Positions 52,226 through 62,412 are shown, counted from the stretch's first letter. The stretch is 64,000 nucleotides of DNA from an uncultured Bacteroidales bacterium (GCA_947303395.1 CAMYYD010000009.1:1-64000); one strand, 5' to 3'. The notes: generated by a model not told the origin, from the sequence alone. Program-made: numbers and translations.

Positions 52226-52954
52226 TTAAGTGTATAGTCCACCGTTAATTGAAATAACTTGTCCTGTGATATAAGAAGCATCATCTGAGGCAAGGAACGA
52301 CGTCAGTGCTGCCACTTCTTCAGGTTTTCCGAAACGTCCCATTGGGATGAGCTTCTTCAGCTCGTCTTCGTTGAGTTCTTTCGTCATGTCCGTTGCGATG
52401 AATCCTGGCGCGATGGCGTTGACGGTGACTTTGCGTGCTGCCACTTCCTGTGCCAATGCTTTTGTTGCCCCGATGAGCGCTGCCTTTGCCGCGGAGTAGT
52501 TGGCTTGTCCCGGAAGTCCTTTGATTCCTGACAACGACGCCATGTTGATGATGCGACCGTTGCGGTGCATCATCATATCTTTGAGCAAGCGACGTGTGAT
52601 GTAGAAGAATCCATTCAAAGTGGTGTCGAGCACCTTGTTCCACTCCTCATCCTGCATGAAAATCATGAGGTTGTCTCTGCGGATTCCGGCGTTGTTCACC
52701 AAAACGGAGATGTAGTCATCGGGATGAGCGGCTTGCCATGCCTCGAGGGCTTGCTCGATGGCCTGCGGGTTGGCGACGTCGAACGGCATGAGCTCGCCAA
52801 AGCCGCCATTTTCCTGCACCTGGCGTAAGGTGTCTTCCGCAGCTTCTTTGTTCGACTGATAGTTGATAATCACCGCAAAGCCGTCTTTGGCGAGCCGCAA
52901 GGCTACCGCCTTGCCCAAGCCGCGTGAAGCACCGGTGATGAGAGCGTATTTCAT
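52226..52954 (-). CDS. 3-oxoacyl-ACP reductase (FabG-like)
   Basis: A 242-residue short-chain reductase. Cofactor motif TGASRGLGK (7-15); VNNAG (86-90); Ser140 and/or Ser142 with Tyr153 and Lys157 (ANYSAAK); ends ITGQVISINGGLYT. It reduces the keto group after each condensation, using NADPH. The last base of the start codon meets the stop of the lyase gene (one-base overlap at 52954), so the two are translationally coupled. Confidence 0.93.
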   Translation of the reverse strand: MKYALITGASRGLGKAVALRLAKDGFAVIINYQSNKEAAEDTLRQVQENGGFGELMPFDVANPQAIEQALEAWQAAHPDDYISVLVNNAGIRRDNLMIFMQDEEWNKVLDTTLNGFFYITRRLLKDMMMHRNGRIINMASLSGIKGLPGQANYSAAKAALIGATKALAQEVAARKVTVNAIAPGFIATDMTKELNEDELKKLIPMGRFGKPEEVAALTSFLASDDASYITGQVISINGGLYT

Positions 52955-54492
52955 TATTTCAGATTCAATTTGTTGGTTTTCAAATAGTTTTCCACGTTTA
53001 CGATGTCGTTGTAGAACGGCGTGTCTTCGATGAAGAGCGGTACCATCTCACGAATCTTGTCGTAAACCTTACGTGAGGTAGGAGCGAGCTTGTCGGCAAT
53101 CTTCAGGCAGTCTGTGGCCTGCGCCAAAGCAATGTACTGTATCGCCATCACCTGGAAGCAGTTTTCGACCACTTGCTTGCAAATCAAAGCGGTGTTGGTG
53201 CCCATACTCACGATATCTTGGTTGTCGTTGTTGTTCGGGATGCTGTGCACATAGTTCGGCATCGCAAGTGTCTGACACTCAGCGGTTGTCGAGGTGGCGG
53301 TGAACTGACAAGCCTGCATGCCGTAGTTCAAGCCGAGCGTGCCTAAGTTGAGGAACGGCGGCAAGATGCCGTTGATGCGGTCATGGAACAGGTAGTTGAG
53401 CTGTCGTTCAGCCGTCATGCAGAGGCGCACCAAAGCGATCTTGACCTTGTCTTCCTCGAGCGAAATATAGTCTCCGTGGAAGTTTCCGCCATGATAAACA
53501 TATTTTGAATCGGGGTCGACGATAGGGTTGTCACATGCCGAATTCAACTCATCTTCAATGATGTTGCGGGCGTTTAGCAAGGTGTCGTAGATAGGACCGA
53601 GGATCTGTGGAGTGCAACGTAATGAATAATATGCCTGAACTTTATGCTCGAAGACTTTCACATCTTTGTGACCGTAGTCGTAGAGTTCGTGAGCGCGTTT
53701 TTTGAGGCATTGCGAGCCTTCCGAGAGTTCGCGCATCCTGCGTGCCATCACCTGCTGACCTTCGTGACGACGGCAGCTGTTTTCACCTTCCGACATGTAA
53801 TCGTCAAACGAAGCGGCAATCTCATTCATCCAGACGGCTGCCAAAGTCGCCCAGTCGAGCAGATTCTCAGCATGAAGTTGGTTCACCACGCTGATGCCTG
53901 TCATCACAGAAGTGCCGTTGGTTATCGACAAACCTTCGCGGATGTGCATCTTAAGCGGAGTCAATCCGAGTTGTTTCATCACGTCGGCTGATTTACGCCA
54001 CTCGCCTTTGTAGTGGACTTCGCCTTCGCCTATGAGGCAGAGAGCTATGTGTGCCAGTTGTACTAAGTCGCCGCTCGCACCCACGCTGCCATGCATCGGG
54101 ATGAATGGATAAATCTCATTGTTGATGAACGAAATCAAGAGGTTAGCCACGTCGGTATGCACGCCCGAACGGCATTGCAACACGGTGCCCAAGCGCGCCA
54201 CCATAGCCGACTTCACATACACATCGTCAAGCGGCTCACCAGCGCCAGTGGCATGGCTGCGTATGATATTGTATTGTAAATCAGTGAGATAACGGTCGTC
54301 GACACGCCATTGCGCCATAGGACCGAAACCAGTGTTGATGCCATAAATCACCTTCTCGGCGGCAAACTTCTCCAAAAACTTATAACATGCGTCAACACGA
54401 GCCAGCCAATCACTGGAAACCTCAATATTTTCGCCAGAATACAGAACTTTTTCTACTTCGTCGAGAGTTATTCTTTCTTTGAAAGTTATCAT
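52954..54492 (-). CDS. Aromatic amino acid ammonia-lyase (likely tyrosine ammonia-lyase)
   Basis: A 512-residue MIO-containing lyase. Residues Ala139-Ser140-Gly141 (GSVGASGDLVQL) form the MIO group; Tyr50 is in VIYGINTGFGPMA; HSIPNNNDNQDIVSMGTN and YHGGNFHGDYIS are family blocks. It closely resembles the Flavobacterium johnsoniae flexirubin-cluster tyrosine ammonia-lyase in sequence, including the RSH-x-xG selectivity segment (78-83; IIRSHATG here). It would convert tyrosine to 4-coumarate and ammonia, giving the aryl starter. Histidine ammonia-lyase activity cannot be excluded, since the Ser-His pair also occurs in HAL. First gene of the operon, behind the promoter at 54528. Confidence 0.88.
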   Translation of the reverse strand: MITFKERITLDEVEKVLYSGENIEVSSDWLARVDACYKFLEKFAAEKVIYGINTGFGPMAQWRVDDRYLTDLQYNIIRSHATGAGEPLDDVYVKSAMVARLGTVLQCRSGVHTDVANLLISFINNEIYPFIPMHGSVGASGDLVQLAHIALCLIGEGEVHYKGEWRKSADVMKQLGLTPLKMHIREGLSITNGTSVMTGISVVNQLHAENLLDWATLAAVWMNEIAASFDDYMSEGENSCRRHEGQQVMARRMRELSEGSQCLKKRAHELYDYGHKDVKVFEHKVQAYYSLRCTPQILGPIYDTLLNARNIIEDELNSACDNPIVDPDSKYVYHGGNFHGDYISLEEDKVKIALVRLCMTAERQLNYLFHDRINGILPPFLNLGTLGLNYGMQACQFTATSTTAECQTLAMPNYVHSIPNNNDNQDIVSMGTNTALICKQVVENCFQVMAIQYIALAQATDCLKIADKLAPTSRKVYDKIREMVPLFIEDTPFYNDIVNVENYLKTNKLNLK

Positions 54493-54527
54493 AAAACACT
54501 CCTAAAAATCAATATTCTTCAAACTTG

Positions 54528-54535
54528 CAAAAATA
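54528..54535 (-). promoter_or_regulatory. Promoter of the pigment cluster
   Basis: On the minus strand TATTTTTG, about 35 bp before the lyase ATG. No clear TTG at -33. All following genes down to 35028 are separated by fewer than about 35 bp or overlap, so this promoter may drive 16 genes. Confidence 0.6.
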
Positions 54536-54590
54536 AGGAAAATATTGATAGATTGGTAACTTTTATTTAAAAATAAGTAAGGTGAAAAAA

Positions 54591-56591
54591 TTATTTTTTA
54601 ATAATTTTATAATATTGGAAATAGTTGTTTAAATATTGCAATTTTAAAATATACACTCCAAAATTAAGATTTTGTATGTTAATTGTAGTGTATCTATCTG
54701 ATAGATTATTGTATATCAATAAATTACCTTGCAAATCGTATATTTGGCAGTTGGTTATCTCATTTTCTGATGAAATATTCACGATTCCATTACTCGGATT
54801 AGGATAAATTGCCACGTTATTATCGTAAACTTCTGTCACATCATCAAAGCTATAGCTGTATGTCCAGTTTTCTGCTAAACTGTTATCCAAATCTAAATCA
54901 ATGAGTTGTAAAAATGGTCCATTGCCGTCTGGCTCTGTTGGCCATGGGTCGGTGTCGGCATAGTGAACCTCGTCAATCACGTTTCCCCATGCGTCTGCAA
55001 TGACAATATTTTCCGATCTGTTGGAGAGTTTTCTTTTGTATTCTCCAAATGGAATAATATTATAGTATTGAATAAATGTTAGTGAGTCGGAACACAATAA
55101 TAACGATTCACGCGGAGCTAAATTTGAACCGTTCGGGAAACGATATGTTATGCCAAGTTCGCGCAGAAAAATGCCTGTCAAATCCACATTATCATCGCCG
55201 TTGTTGTCTATCTGTATGAACTCGAGCTTGTTACCGTTGATGGTGGTGTCGATATCCAACGGATTATAGTGGATTTTTGAGATTACCAGAGGTGGCAAAT
55301 CGATGTCATCGCAGTTGTCGTAAGAACCGATATGCTGGTCTAACCAATTGATTCTCTGTTGAATCCATGTCTTCATGGCCTGAATCTCATAAGTGTGTTG
55401 CAACATCTTGTTCCAACGTTGGTTGTCACGACCTACCGCTTCGGTAATCAGCTCGTCGATTTCATCCATGCGGTTGCTTATCTCATTGTAATCCAATGGA
55501 TTGCCTTCTGAAGTGATTTCAAACCAGCGTTTCGCGAGATAACATCTGAACTCATCGGTGTCGAACAAATCTTTCCAAAATCTCGGACCGGTGTTGTCGT
55601 TGTCGTCAAATTGCCAAACGTCGTAGCGACTGCGGTTTCCGAATTCATCGTGACCGTATGCGAGGTTGTAATCCCAAAGCGGACCTGCACGAAGTTTGCC
55701 TCCATTGTCTTTATGGAAAAACGTACTTAATTCATAAACGTCAACGTTTGAAGCAAACTCACCCATCAACATGAAATCAACGAAAGTCGAGACATCGATG
55801 ATGCTTGGGATGCCGTTTTCTATTGAGACATTGTGACTGTGTGACTTGTCAGCTAAGTCGAAAAACACGCTTTTTATGTAGTTGTGCTGCTCTGTCGTGA
55901 TGTTTTCCGGCTTCGGATAATGATGCACGAAAGTGGTAGTGGAGCCGCCTCCCCACCAACTGCCGCCATAACTTGGCATCGTCCAAGCCACAGGGTCGCC
56001 ATTGTCAGCTCTGTCAGCTTTGGTGATGTATCCGCCGTCTTTGTCAATATTTACTCGGTTGTCGTCGGCTTTTATCTTCTCCATGAAGACATAAAGCCCC
56101 TTGTAATCGTTGTTGATCATCACCTCGCAATAAACGCGTCTAGGTGTGTAATGCCCAAGTTTTTCTGACAGCTCGTAAGAAATAACATCACGCATTCCAG
56201 TCTGATCGAAAGCTAAGGAGTTCAAAACCCAGTCGTTTTCCTTTGGCATCCCCAAAATGCTGACGTTGTTGTTTGTGACATCGTCTGATTGTAATGTCTC
56301 AAGTCCGTAAGGCTTTTTCTGCAACATTTGTGATGAACTGCCTCGAATCTCTATGCCGATTCGACCGTCATAATTCAAAAATTCCGGATTGTTGATGTCG
56401 GTAAGATAGTTTCTTGAGCCATCCTGATGCCATATTATCTTCATGGTTGCCAATACTTTAGGCTCATCGGGAATAGCTACTCCGCCGTCAGTATTAATGA
56501 CTACTATAGGCAGATTGCTGTCGGTAAATGTCTGTGCCATCGACAGCAGCGAAAACCATAAAAATGACAGTGTTACAATGAGTTTTTTCAT
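54591..56591 (-). CDS. CotH-kinase family protein with lamin-tail domain and T9SS signal
   Basis: A 666-residue secreted protein (signal MKKLIVTLSFLWFSLLSMAQ). Residues about 60-380 match the CotH kinase-like fold: GRIGIEIRGSSSQMLQKKPYGLET, WVLNSLAFDQTGMRDVISYEL, GLYVFMEKIKADDNRVNID and the catalytic-type GPLWDYNLAYGHDEFG. CotH kinases phosphorylate serines on spore or surface proteins. Then follows a lamin-tail-like domain (ISKIHYNPLDI ... FLQLIDLDLDNS) and a T9SS C-terminus (IYPNPSNGIVNI ... YYKIIKK). Its start overlaps the upstream T9SS gene (ATGA). Function outside the cell unknown. Confidence 0.85.
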   Translation of the reverse strand: MKKLIVTLSFLWFSLLSMAQTFTDSNLPIVVINTDGGVAIPDEPKVLATMKIIWHQDGSRNYLTDINNPEFLNYDGRIGIEIRGSSSQMLQKKPYGLETLQSDDVTNNNVSILGMPKENDWVLNSLAFDQTGMRDVISYELSEKLGHYTPRRVYCEVMINNDYKGLYVFMEKIKADDNRVNIDKDGGYITKADRADNGDPVAWTMPSYGGSWWGGGSTTTFVHHYPKPENITTEQHNYIKSVFFDLADKSHSHNVSIENGIPSIIDVSTFVDFMLMGEFASNVDVYELSTFFHKDNGGKLRAGPLWDYNLAYGHDEFGNRSRYDVWQFDDNDNTGPRFWKDLFDTDEFRCYLAKRWFEITSEGNPLDYNEISNRMDEIDELITEAVGRDNQRWNKMLQHTYEIQAMKTWIQQRINWLDQHIGSYDNCDDIDLPPLVISKIHYNPLDIDTTINGNKLEFIQIDNNGDDNVDLTGIFLRELGITYRFPNGSNLAPRESLLLCSDSLTFIQYYNIIPFGEYKRKLSNRSENIVIADAWGNVIDEVHYADTDPWPTEPDGNGPFLQLIDLDLDNSLAENWTYSYSFDDVTEVYDNNVAIYPNPSNGIVNISSENEITNCQIYDLQGNLLIYNNLSDRYTTINIQNLNFGVYILKLQYLNNYFQYYKIIKK

Positions 56592-57652
56592 TGTATTATA
56601 ACTTTTTTCGTTGTCTCGTTGATTTTTACGAAATAGACTCCTTTTTCAAGCGTAACTGTCTCTTTATCAATGATTTCTTTCTTCAAAACTTCTTGTCCTA
56701 CAGCGTTTGTGATTGTCATGATACCAGTTCCTTCTATCGTAAGCATTCCTGTAGAAGGGTTAGGGTATATGCTTGTCGTATTGATGCTTAACTCATCTGT
56801 TGTTTCACAACTAGCTGTAGCCCAAAGAGTGAACATCGCTGTAGCACAATCGCAGTCGAGGGTAAACAGTATGTCAACCCAGCCAATATCTCCTGTCGCG
56901 ATGTTAGAAGTAAATGTCGCGACCCCAGTGAACTCGACTGATTCGTCTGGTTCAACATGGAAATTGGTGCATGCCACTCCGTCTTTGTAGAGATGTACGT
57001 CTGTGAAATATTCACTGATGCATGTGATGCGGACTCCCGATGGTTCATAGCCTAAGTTCAAGAATAGGCAGGTAAATTCGACTTGCGAACCTGGAGCAGC
57101 AATGGTATAATAGCTTGTAGGATCAACAGCGATATCATATTTCCCAACCATATCGACAATAACGTCATCGATTGTCAGGACATAGTCGCCGTAGCTTGAC
57201 ACTGCATGTATTCCAAAATACTCAAAGTCGGATGTCAGCTCTTCGATGTAAGCCGAGAATTTCTCATAACTGCCGCTGCTGACAATCTCATTGAGCAACA
57301 ACTGTGTCATGGCGTTTGGGTTTGCTTCGTGACCTGCCCACATCTCCAGCTGGAAATCGCCGTCTGAGATAGCCCAAAGTGAGAAACGGTATTTCAACTG
57401 CGAGCTCATATACTGTGGCATGAACATCCAGGATTCAGTGCTGTTTGTGTAGGCGTACCAGTTGCCTGAATGTGGTATGCGGTTATGGTCTTGCTCGAGA
57501 TATCCGCAGAGCCATGTTTCGTTGGCGACATCCCAGCCAACAGGCGTTTCACCATTGTGATTGCCGTATTCGAACCCTTCAATCAATAAACTTTCAGCGA
57601 ATGCAAACTTCGCCGCAAACAATATTAATAAGGTGATAACAAATCTTTTCAT
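56588..57652 (-). CDS. T9SS-exported jelly-roll protein
   Basis: A 354-residue secreted protein. The ATG at 57652 (MKRFVITLLILFAAKFAFA) gives a clear signal peptide; the open frame further upstream runs into infB. The N-terminal half is a choice-of-anchor J-like jelly roll (LLIEGFEYGNHNGETPVGWDV, NRIPHSGNWYAY). The middle is an immunoglobulin-like CARDB-type domain and the C-terminus a T9SS signal (IYPNPSTGMLTI ... KGVYFVKINETTKKVIIQ). No catalytic motif is visible. It starts 4 bp after the infB stop, so it probably is read with the translation operon. Confidence 0.8.
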   Translation of the reverse strand: MKRFVITLLILFAAKFAFAESLLIEGFEYGNHNGETPVGWDVANETWLCGYLEQDHNRIPHSGNWYAYTNSTESWMFMPQYMSSQLKYRFSLWAISDGDFQLEMWAGHEANPNAMTQLLLNEIVSSGSYEKFSAYIEELTSDFEYFGIHAVSSYGDYVLTIDDVIVDMVGKYDIAVDPTSYYTIAAPGSQVEFTCLFLNLGYEPSGVRITCISEYFTDVHLYKDGVACTNFHVEPDESVEFTGVATFTSNIATGDIGWVDILFTLDCDCATAMFTLWATASCETTDELSINTTSIYPNPSTGMLTIEGTGIMTITNAVGQEVLKKEIIDKETVTLEKGVYFVKINETTKKVIIQ

Positions 57653-57656
57653 ATTA

Positions 57657-60614
57657 TTACAGCTTTCTGCTGACTTCTTTCTCTGTGTATCCTTCGATGA
57701 TGTCTCCAACCTTGATATCGTTGAAGTTCTCGATGTTCAAACCGCATTCGAAGCCGGCTGAAACTTCCTTAACATCGTCTTTGAAACGTTTCAGTGAGCC
57801 GAGTGTTCCAGTGTGTACCACGATGCCGTCGCGGATAAGACGGATCTTCGTCTGGCGATTGACTTTGCCGTCGAGAACCATACATCCTGCGATATTTCCG
57901 ACCTTGCTGATGTGGAACACCTCGCGAATCTCGATGTTGCATGTGACAACCTCTTGAATCTCAGGAGCCAACATACCTTCGATAGCTGCCTTGATTTCCT
58001 CGATAGCGGTGTAGATGATAGAGTAGAGTCGGATATCGATTTGCTCGCGCTCGGCAATCTTTCTTGCCTGCATCGTCGGACGAACGTTGAAGCCCACGAT
58101 GATAGCGTTTGATGCCGATGCCAACATGATATCTGCTTCGCTGATGGCACCCACCGACTTGTGGATGATGTTGACCTGTACTTCTTCTGTCGAGAGCTTC
58201 AGCAATGAGTCTGACAAAGCCTCCACAGAGCCGTCCACGTCAGCTTTAACGATGATGTTGAGCTCCTTGAAGTCGCCAATAGCGATACGGCGGCCGATCT
58301 CATCCAATGTGATGTGTTTCTGAGTACGGATACCCATTTCACGCTGCAACTGCTGACGACGGTTGGCAATGGTCTTTACCTCGCGTTCGTCGGTCATCAC
58401 GTTGAAGTTATCGCCTGCCTGAGGAGCTCCGTTCAAACCTAACAGCAACAATGGGGTAGAAGGACCTGCTTCTTTTAACGGTTGGTTACGCTCGTTGAAC
58501 ATGGCTTTCACTTTGCCGTATGTTGTTCCTGCGAGCACCATGTCGCCGACGTGTAATGTTCCGTCCTGAACGAGGATCTTTGCCACATAGCCGCGTCCTT
58601 TGTCGAGTGCTGACTCGATGACGGTACCTTTGGCGAGTCTGTTTGGGTTGCCTTTGAGGTCGAGCATCTCAGCTTCGAGAAGCACCTTCTCAAGCAACTC
58701 ATCAACGCCGATACCTTGTTTTGCTGATATCTCCTGTGACTGCACCTTGCCGCCCCATTCCTCGACGAGGATGTTCATGTCGGCAAGCTGACGGTAAATC
58801 TTTTGTGGGTCTGCTGTTGGCTTATCAATCTTGTTGATAGCGAATACGATAGGCACGTTAGCAGCATGTGCGTGGTTGATAGCCTCCACTGTCTGCGGCA
58901 TCACGTTGTCATCAGCTGCGATGACGATGATGGCGACATCGGTGATCTTGGCACCACGGGCACGCATAGCGGTAAACGCCTCGTGACCAGGAGTATCCAA
59001 GAAGGTGATCTTCTTGCCTGTGCTGGTCTTCACCTCATAAGCACCGATGTGCTGTGTGATGCCTCCAGCCTCGCCGGCTACCACGTTGGTGCTTCTGATG
59101 AAGTCCAACAACTTCGTCTTACCGTGGTCGACGTGACCCATGACTGTGACGACAGGAGCTCTTGGAACAAGGTCTTCTGGAGCATCAGGCTCGTCGGCCT
59201 CTGCGATGGCTTCTTGCACGTCCATGCTCTGGAACTCGACCTTGAAACCGAATTCTTCTGCCACGACTTGCAGAATCTCAGCATCCAAACGCTGGTTGAT
59301 GGAGACGAACATGCCGAGGCTCATGCAGGTGGCGATGACCTTGGTCACAGGGATATTCATCAAAGTGGCCAACTCGTTGGCGGTGACGAACTCTGTGACC
59401 TTGAGGATCTTCTGTTCCTCCATTTCGTGCATTCTTTCCTCCTCAAGCTCGTTTTGGATGTTGTGACGTTTCTCGCGGCGGTGCTTTGAAGTCTTCGACT
59501 TTCCAAGTGGCGACAGTCTTGCGAGTGTCTCCTTGATCTGTTTCTGGATTTCTTCGTCTGTCAACTCAGGTTTTTCCTCGATGATAGGCTGTTTGCCTTT
59601 CTTGAAGCGGTCTTTGCCGCGTTTTTCGTCTTTTCCTGGCTTGCCGCCCTGACCCTGAGGCTTGCCTCCTTGGCCTTGCTGCTTGCTGCCTTTATTGTCT
59701 TTTTGTTTGTCAGAATTTACTACATCATTAGGATTGACAGGTCCGTTGCCGATACGTTTGCGTTTCTTTTTCTTATCTTTCTTGTCATCACCTGATGATG
59801 CTACAGGCTGTTTGCCCTTTGATTTGTATTCCAAAGGTAACTCGATCTTATCGACAATCTTCGGACCTTCCAGTTTTGTGAACTTTGTCGGGATGAAGTT
59901 GTCAACGACTTCGTCTTTTTGAGCTGGTTGCTCAGGCTTAGCTGGCTCAACCGGTTTTGGCTGTGGTTTTGGCTGAACCGGTTTCTCTTCTTTTTTAGGC
60001 TGTGGCTGAGGCTTGCTTTCCTCTTTCTTGCCAGCGTTTCCGGGCTGTCCGATACCCTTCTGTTCCTTGGCTTTCTTGCCACCGTCCAAGTCTATCTTGC
60101 CAACAACATTCAGTTTAATAGCCTCGACTTTTTCCTCTTTTTTAGAAGAAATTTCATCATTTTCAGGAGCTTTCTTCACCTCTGGCTTTTCCTTAATCTC
60201 TACATTTTGCTCCTTAATCTCTTTAGTTTCCTTGATTTCCTTCTCCTCCTTATCAGTCTTATCCTTCTTCTCCTCCTTATCCTCTTTATTCTTCTTATCT
60301 GTGCTCAGGATATTCGATTTGATTGAGATAATTTCTTCTTCCTCTTCTATGGCTTTCGGCTTCTCCGTAGTCTCAACGGTGATGGTTTTGCCTTTAAATG
60401 CTATATTTCCGAGCTGATCGGCGTTCTTTTTCACCTCTTTCTCGCCCTGATATTCTTTCACGACGAGGGCATACTGCTCCTCAGTGAGTTTGGTGTTCGG
60501 CGATGGATCGATGCTCATGCCTTTCTTAGCGAGAAATTCCACAATTGTCGAGGTGCCTACGTTAAACTCCCTCGCAGCCTTTGATAATCTGATATTTTTA
60601 ACTTCTTCGGACAT
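57657..60614 (-). CDS. infB: Translation initiation factor IF-2
   Basis: A 985-residue GTPase that places initiator tRNA on the ribosome. The N-terminal helix domain ([26 protein letters not shown]) is followed by a very long low-complexity Lys/Glu/Pro/Gln linker (about 70-390) and the GTPase domain with [38 protein letters not shown] and AINKIDKP. The C-terminal domains end in [16 protein letters not shown]. The linker is typical for Bacteroidetes. The gene follows nusA and is preceded by a GTA...CTAC palindrome. Confidence 0.97.
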   Translation of the reverse strand: MSEEVKNIRLSKAAREFNVGTSTIVEFLAKKGMSIDPSPNTKLTEEQYALVVKEYQGEKEVKKNADQLGNIAFKGKTITVETTEKPKAIEEEEEIISIKSNILSTDKKNKEDKEEKKDKTDKEEKEIKETKEIKEQNVEIKEKPEVKKAPENDEISSKKEEKVEAIKLNVVGKIDLDGGKKAKEQKGIGQPGNAGKKEESKPQPQPKKEEKPVQPKPQPKPVEPAKPEQPAQKDEVVDNFIPTKFTKLEGPKIVDKIELPLEYKSKGKQPVASSGDDKKDKKKKRKRIGNGPVNPNDVVNSDKQKDNKGSKQQGQGGKPQGQGGKPGKDEKRGKDRFKKGKQPIIEEKPELTDEEIQKQIKETLARLSPLGKSKTSKHRREKRHNIQNELEEERMHEMEEQKILKVTEFVTANELATLMNIPVTKVIATCMSLGMFVSINQRLDAEILQVVAEEFGFKVEFQSMDVQEAIAEADEPDAPEDLVPRAPVVTVMGHVDHGKTKLLDFIRSTNVVAGEAGGITQHIGAYEVKTSTGKKITFLDTPGHEAFTAMRARGAKITDVAIIVIAADDNVMPQTVEAINHAHAANVPIVFAINKIDKPTADPQKIYRQLADMNILVEEWGGKVQSQEISAKQGIGVDELLEKVLLEAEMLDLKGNPNRLAKGTVIESALDKGRGYVAKILVQDGTLHVGDMVLAGTTYGKVKAMFNERNQPLKEAGPSTPLLLLGLNGAPQAGDNFNVMTDEREVKTIANRRQQLQREMGIRTQKHITLDEIGRRIAIGDFKELNIIVKADVDGSVEALSDSLLKLSTEEVQVNIIHKSVGAISEADIMLASASNAIIVGFNVRPTMQARKIAEREQIDIRLYSIIYTAIEEIKAAIEGMLAPEIQEVVTCNIEIREVFHISKVGNIAGCMVLDGKVNRQTKIRLIRDGIVVHTGTLGSLKRFKDDVKEVSAGFECGLNIENFNDIKVGDIIEGYTEKEVSRKL

Positions 60615-60659
60615 AAAAAATTACAATTTGTTGTTTGTTTTCTAATCTTATATCGTTTT

Positions 60660-60687
60660 GTAAGGGCGAATCATCATTCGCCCCTAC
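60660..60687. repeat. 28-bp GTA...CTAC palindrome between nusA and infB
   Basis: GTAAGGGCGAAT facing ATTCGCCCCTAC with a CATC loop, one mismatch. It lies in the nusA-infB gap, 5 bp from the nusA stop. Confidence 0.75.
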
Positions 60688-60692
60688 ATTAA

Positions 60693-61937
60693 TTATTCAG
60701 CGAATTCTGCCTGCAAAATCTTGAACACCTCGTTCACTGTCTCAATCTCGAGGTCAGCGCGTGATGCCACCTCCTCTGGAGTGTAGGCGAGGACGTTCTT
60801 AGCTGTGTCGCAACCCATTCTTCTGAGTGAGTCGATGATCCAGTCTTCGATTTCGTCGTTGAATTCTTTCAAATCGACGTCGTCTTCCATGTCGACTTCG
60901 TCACTGTTACGGTAAACGTCGATGTCGTAGCCTGTCAGTTTGCCAGCGAGTTTGATGTTGTAACCGCCCTTACCGATGGCGAGGCTAACCTGGTCGTTCT
61001 CCATGTAAACTTCAGCGAGTTTCTTAGCCTCGTTGATGTTGATAGAAGTGATCTTCGCCGGGCTCAATGCTCTGCTGATGAACAGTTCAGGTTTTGTTGT
61101 GAAGTTGATGACGTCGATGTTCTCGTTGCGGAGCTCTCTCACGATTCCGTGGATACGTGAACCCTTCATACCGACGCATGCGCCAACCGGGTCGATTCTG
61201 TCGTCGTATGACTCGACAGCGATCTTAGCTCTCTGACCTGGCTCACGCACGATCTTTCTGATGGTGATAAGGCCATCGTAAACCTCTGGAACCTCCTGCT
61301 CGAACAAGCGCTGCAGGAAAATCTCCGATGTTCTTGAAAGTGTGATGACAGGAGTACCGTTTTTGTTCTCAACGCTCTTCACGATGGCACGGATTGTCTC
61401 GCCTTTCTTATACACGTCGGCAGGAATTTGCTCGATTTTAGGCAAAACGAGCTCGATGCCGTCTTCGTCAACAGCGATGATTTCCTTGCGCCATGCCTGT
61501 GAGACCTCGGCGTTCACGATTTCACCAACTTTATCTTTGTATTTCTGGTAAATGTTTTCCTTCTCATATTCCATGATCTTGGTCTGAAGGTTCTGACGGA
61601 TAGCCAAAATCTCTCTTCTGCCAAAGCTGTGAATATCAACGATTTCCGCAACATCGTCGCCGACTTCAAAGTCAGGTTCGATTTTTATTGCGTCGGAATA
61701 AGCGATCTCTGCGAGCTCATCCTCGACAGCGCCGTCTTCCACAACAGTACGGTTGTGATAAATCTCAAGGTCACCCTTGTCGATGTTGACGATGATGTCG
61801 AAATACTCGTCGCTGCCGTATTTCTTGGCAAGCATGGCCTTGAACACGTCGCTCAGGATGTGCATCATAGCCTCACGGTCGATGTTCTTAAACTCCTTAA
61901 ATTCGGAGAAGGTGTCGATTAAGTTAAGTGTGTCCAT
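60693..61937 (-). CDS. nusA: Transcription termination/antitermination factor NusA
   Basis: A 414-residue RNA polymerase-binding factor. N-terminal domain (to about 130), S1 domain, KH domains with VGACVGMKGSRIHGIVRELRNENIDVI, SLAIGKGGYNIKLAGKLTGYDID, and a short C-terminal helical tail (VASRADLEIETVNEVFKILQAEF). Length is normal for Bacteroidetes, which lack the second AR repeat of E. coli. It starts 1 bp after the rimP stop. Confidence 0.97.
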   Translation of the reverse strand: MDTLNLIDTFSEFKEFKNIDREAMMHILSDVFKAMLAKKYGSDEYFDIIVNIDKGDLEIYHNRTVVEDGAVEDELAEIAYSDAIKIEPDFEVGDDVAEIVDIHSFGRREILAIRQNLQTKIMEYEKENIYQKYKDKVGEIVNAEVSQAWRKEIIAVDEDGIELVLPKIEQIPADVYKKGETIRAIVKSVENKNGTPVITLSRTSEIFLQRLFEQEVPEVYDGLITIRKIVREPGQRAKIAVESYDDRIDPVGACVGMKGSRIHGIVRELRNENIDVINFTTKPELFISRALSPAKITSININEAKKLAEVYMENDQVSLAIGKGGYNIKLAGKLTGYDIDVYRNSDEVDMEDDVDLKEFNDEIEDWIIDSLRRMGCDTAKNVLAYTPEEVASRADLEIETVNEVFKILQAEFAE

Positions 61938-61938
61938 T

Positions 61939-62400
61939 TTAAAATTTAATATATGGTCTGACTTCTTTTAATTTATTGATTTCCAATGTTGTAGTATCGT
62001 GATAGATGGTTTTTGTCAACTTGCCGTATTTCTTTGCTTCGGCTTCCTCGACTTCAAGTTGCTCATCGTTGAACGACAAAAGCTTGTACATCTTTTTCAC
62101 GCCTTCTATATCGGTGATAATCAAATCTTTACCGATATATTTCTGATATTGTCTCATCTTCAGCAGAGGCTCGTCGATGCCGGCCGACGATACGTTGAGT
62201 TCGTAGTCTTCAACGTCTCTGTCGAGTTTCTCGTTGATGTAATTGCTCACCGCAACGCAGTCGTCGATGGTTACCGAGCTGTCTGCATCGAGGAAAAGCT
62301 CAATTACGTTGCTTTTGCTAATCGTCACGTTGACTACGTAACGGTCGCTGCCTTGCATCGCCTCTTCGGCCAAACTGATGATTTGTTCTTTCGTTATCAT
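61939..62400 (-). CDS. rimP: Ribosome maturation factor RimP
   Basis: A 153-residue 30S assembly factor. Features: IELFLDADSSVTIDDCVAVSNYINEKLDRD, YELNVSSAGIDEPLLKMRQYQKYIGKDL. First gene of the conserved rimP-nusA-infB order. A terminator-like hairpin for the tRNA gene upstream lies just before it. Confidence 0.95.
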   Translation of the reverse strand: MITKEQIISLAEEAMQGSDRYVVNVTISKSNVIELFLDADSSVTIDDCVAVSNYINEKLDRDVEDYELNVSSAGIDEPLLKMRQYQKYIGKDLIITDIEGVKKMYKLLSFNDEQLEVEEAEAKKYGKLTKTIYHDTTTLEINKLKEVRPYIKF

Positions 62401-62412
62401 TGCTTTAACAAT

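Noticed and set aside
50420-52954. Fatty acid synthesis operon (fabF, fabG, acpP)
   Set aside because: Several KSs, two ACPs, ammonia-lyase, MMPL and LolA in the same transcript point to a polyketide pigment instead.
58803-59489. 228-codon plus-strand frame opposite infB
   Set aside because: Shadow of the IF-2 GTPase domain.
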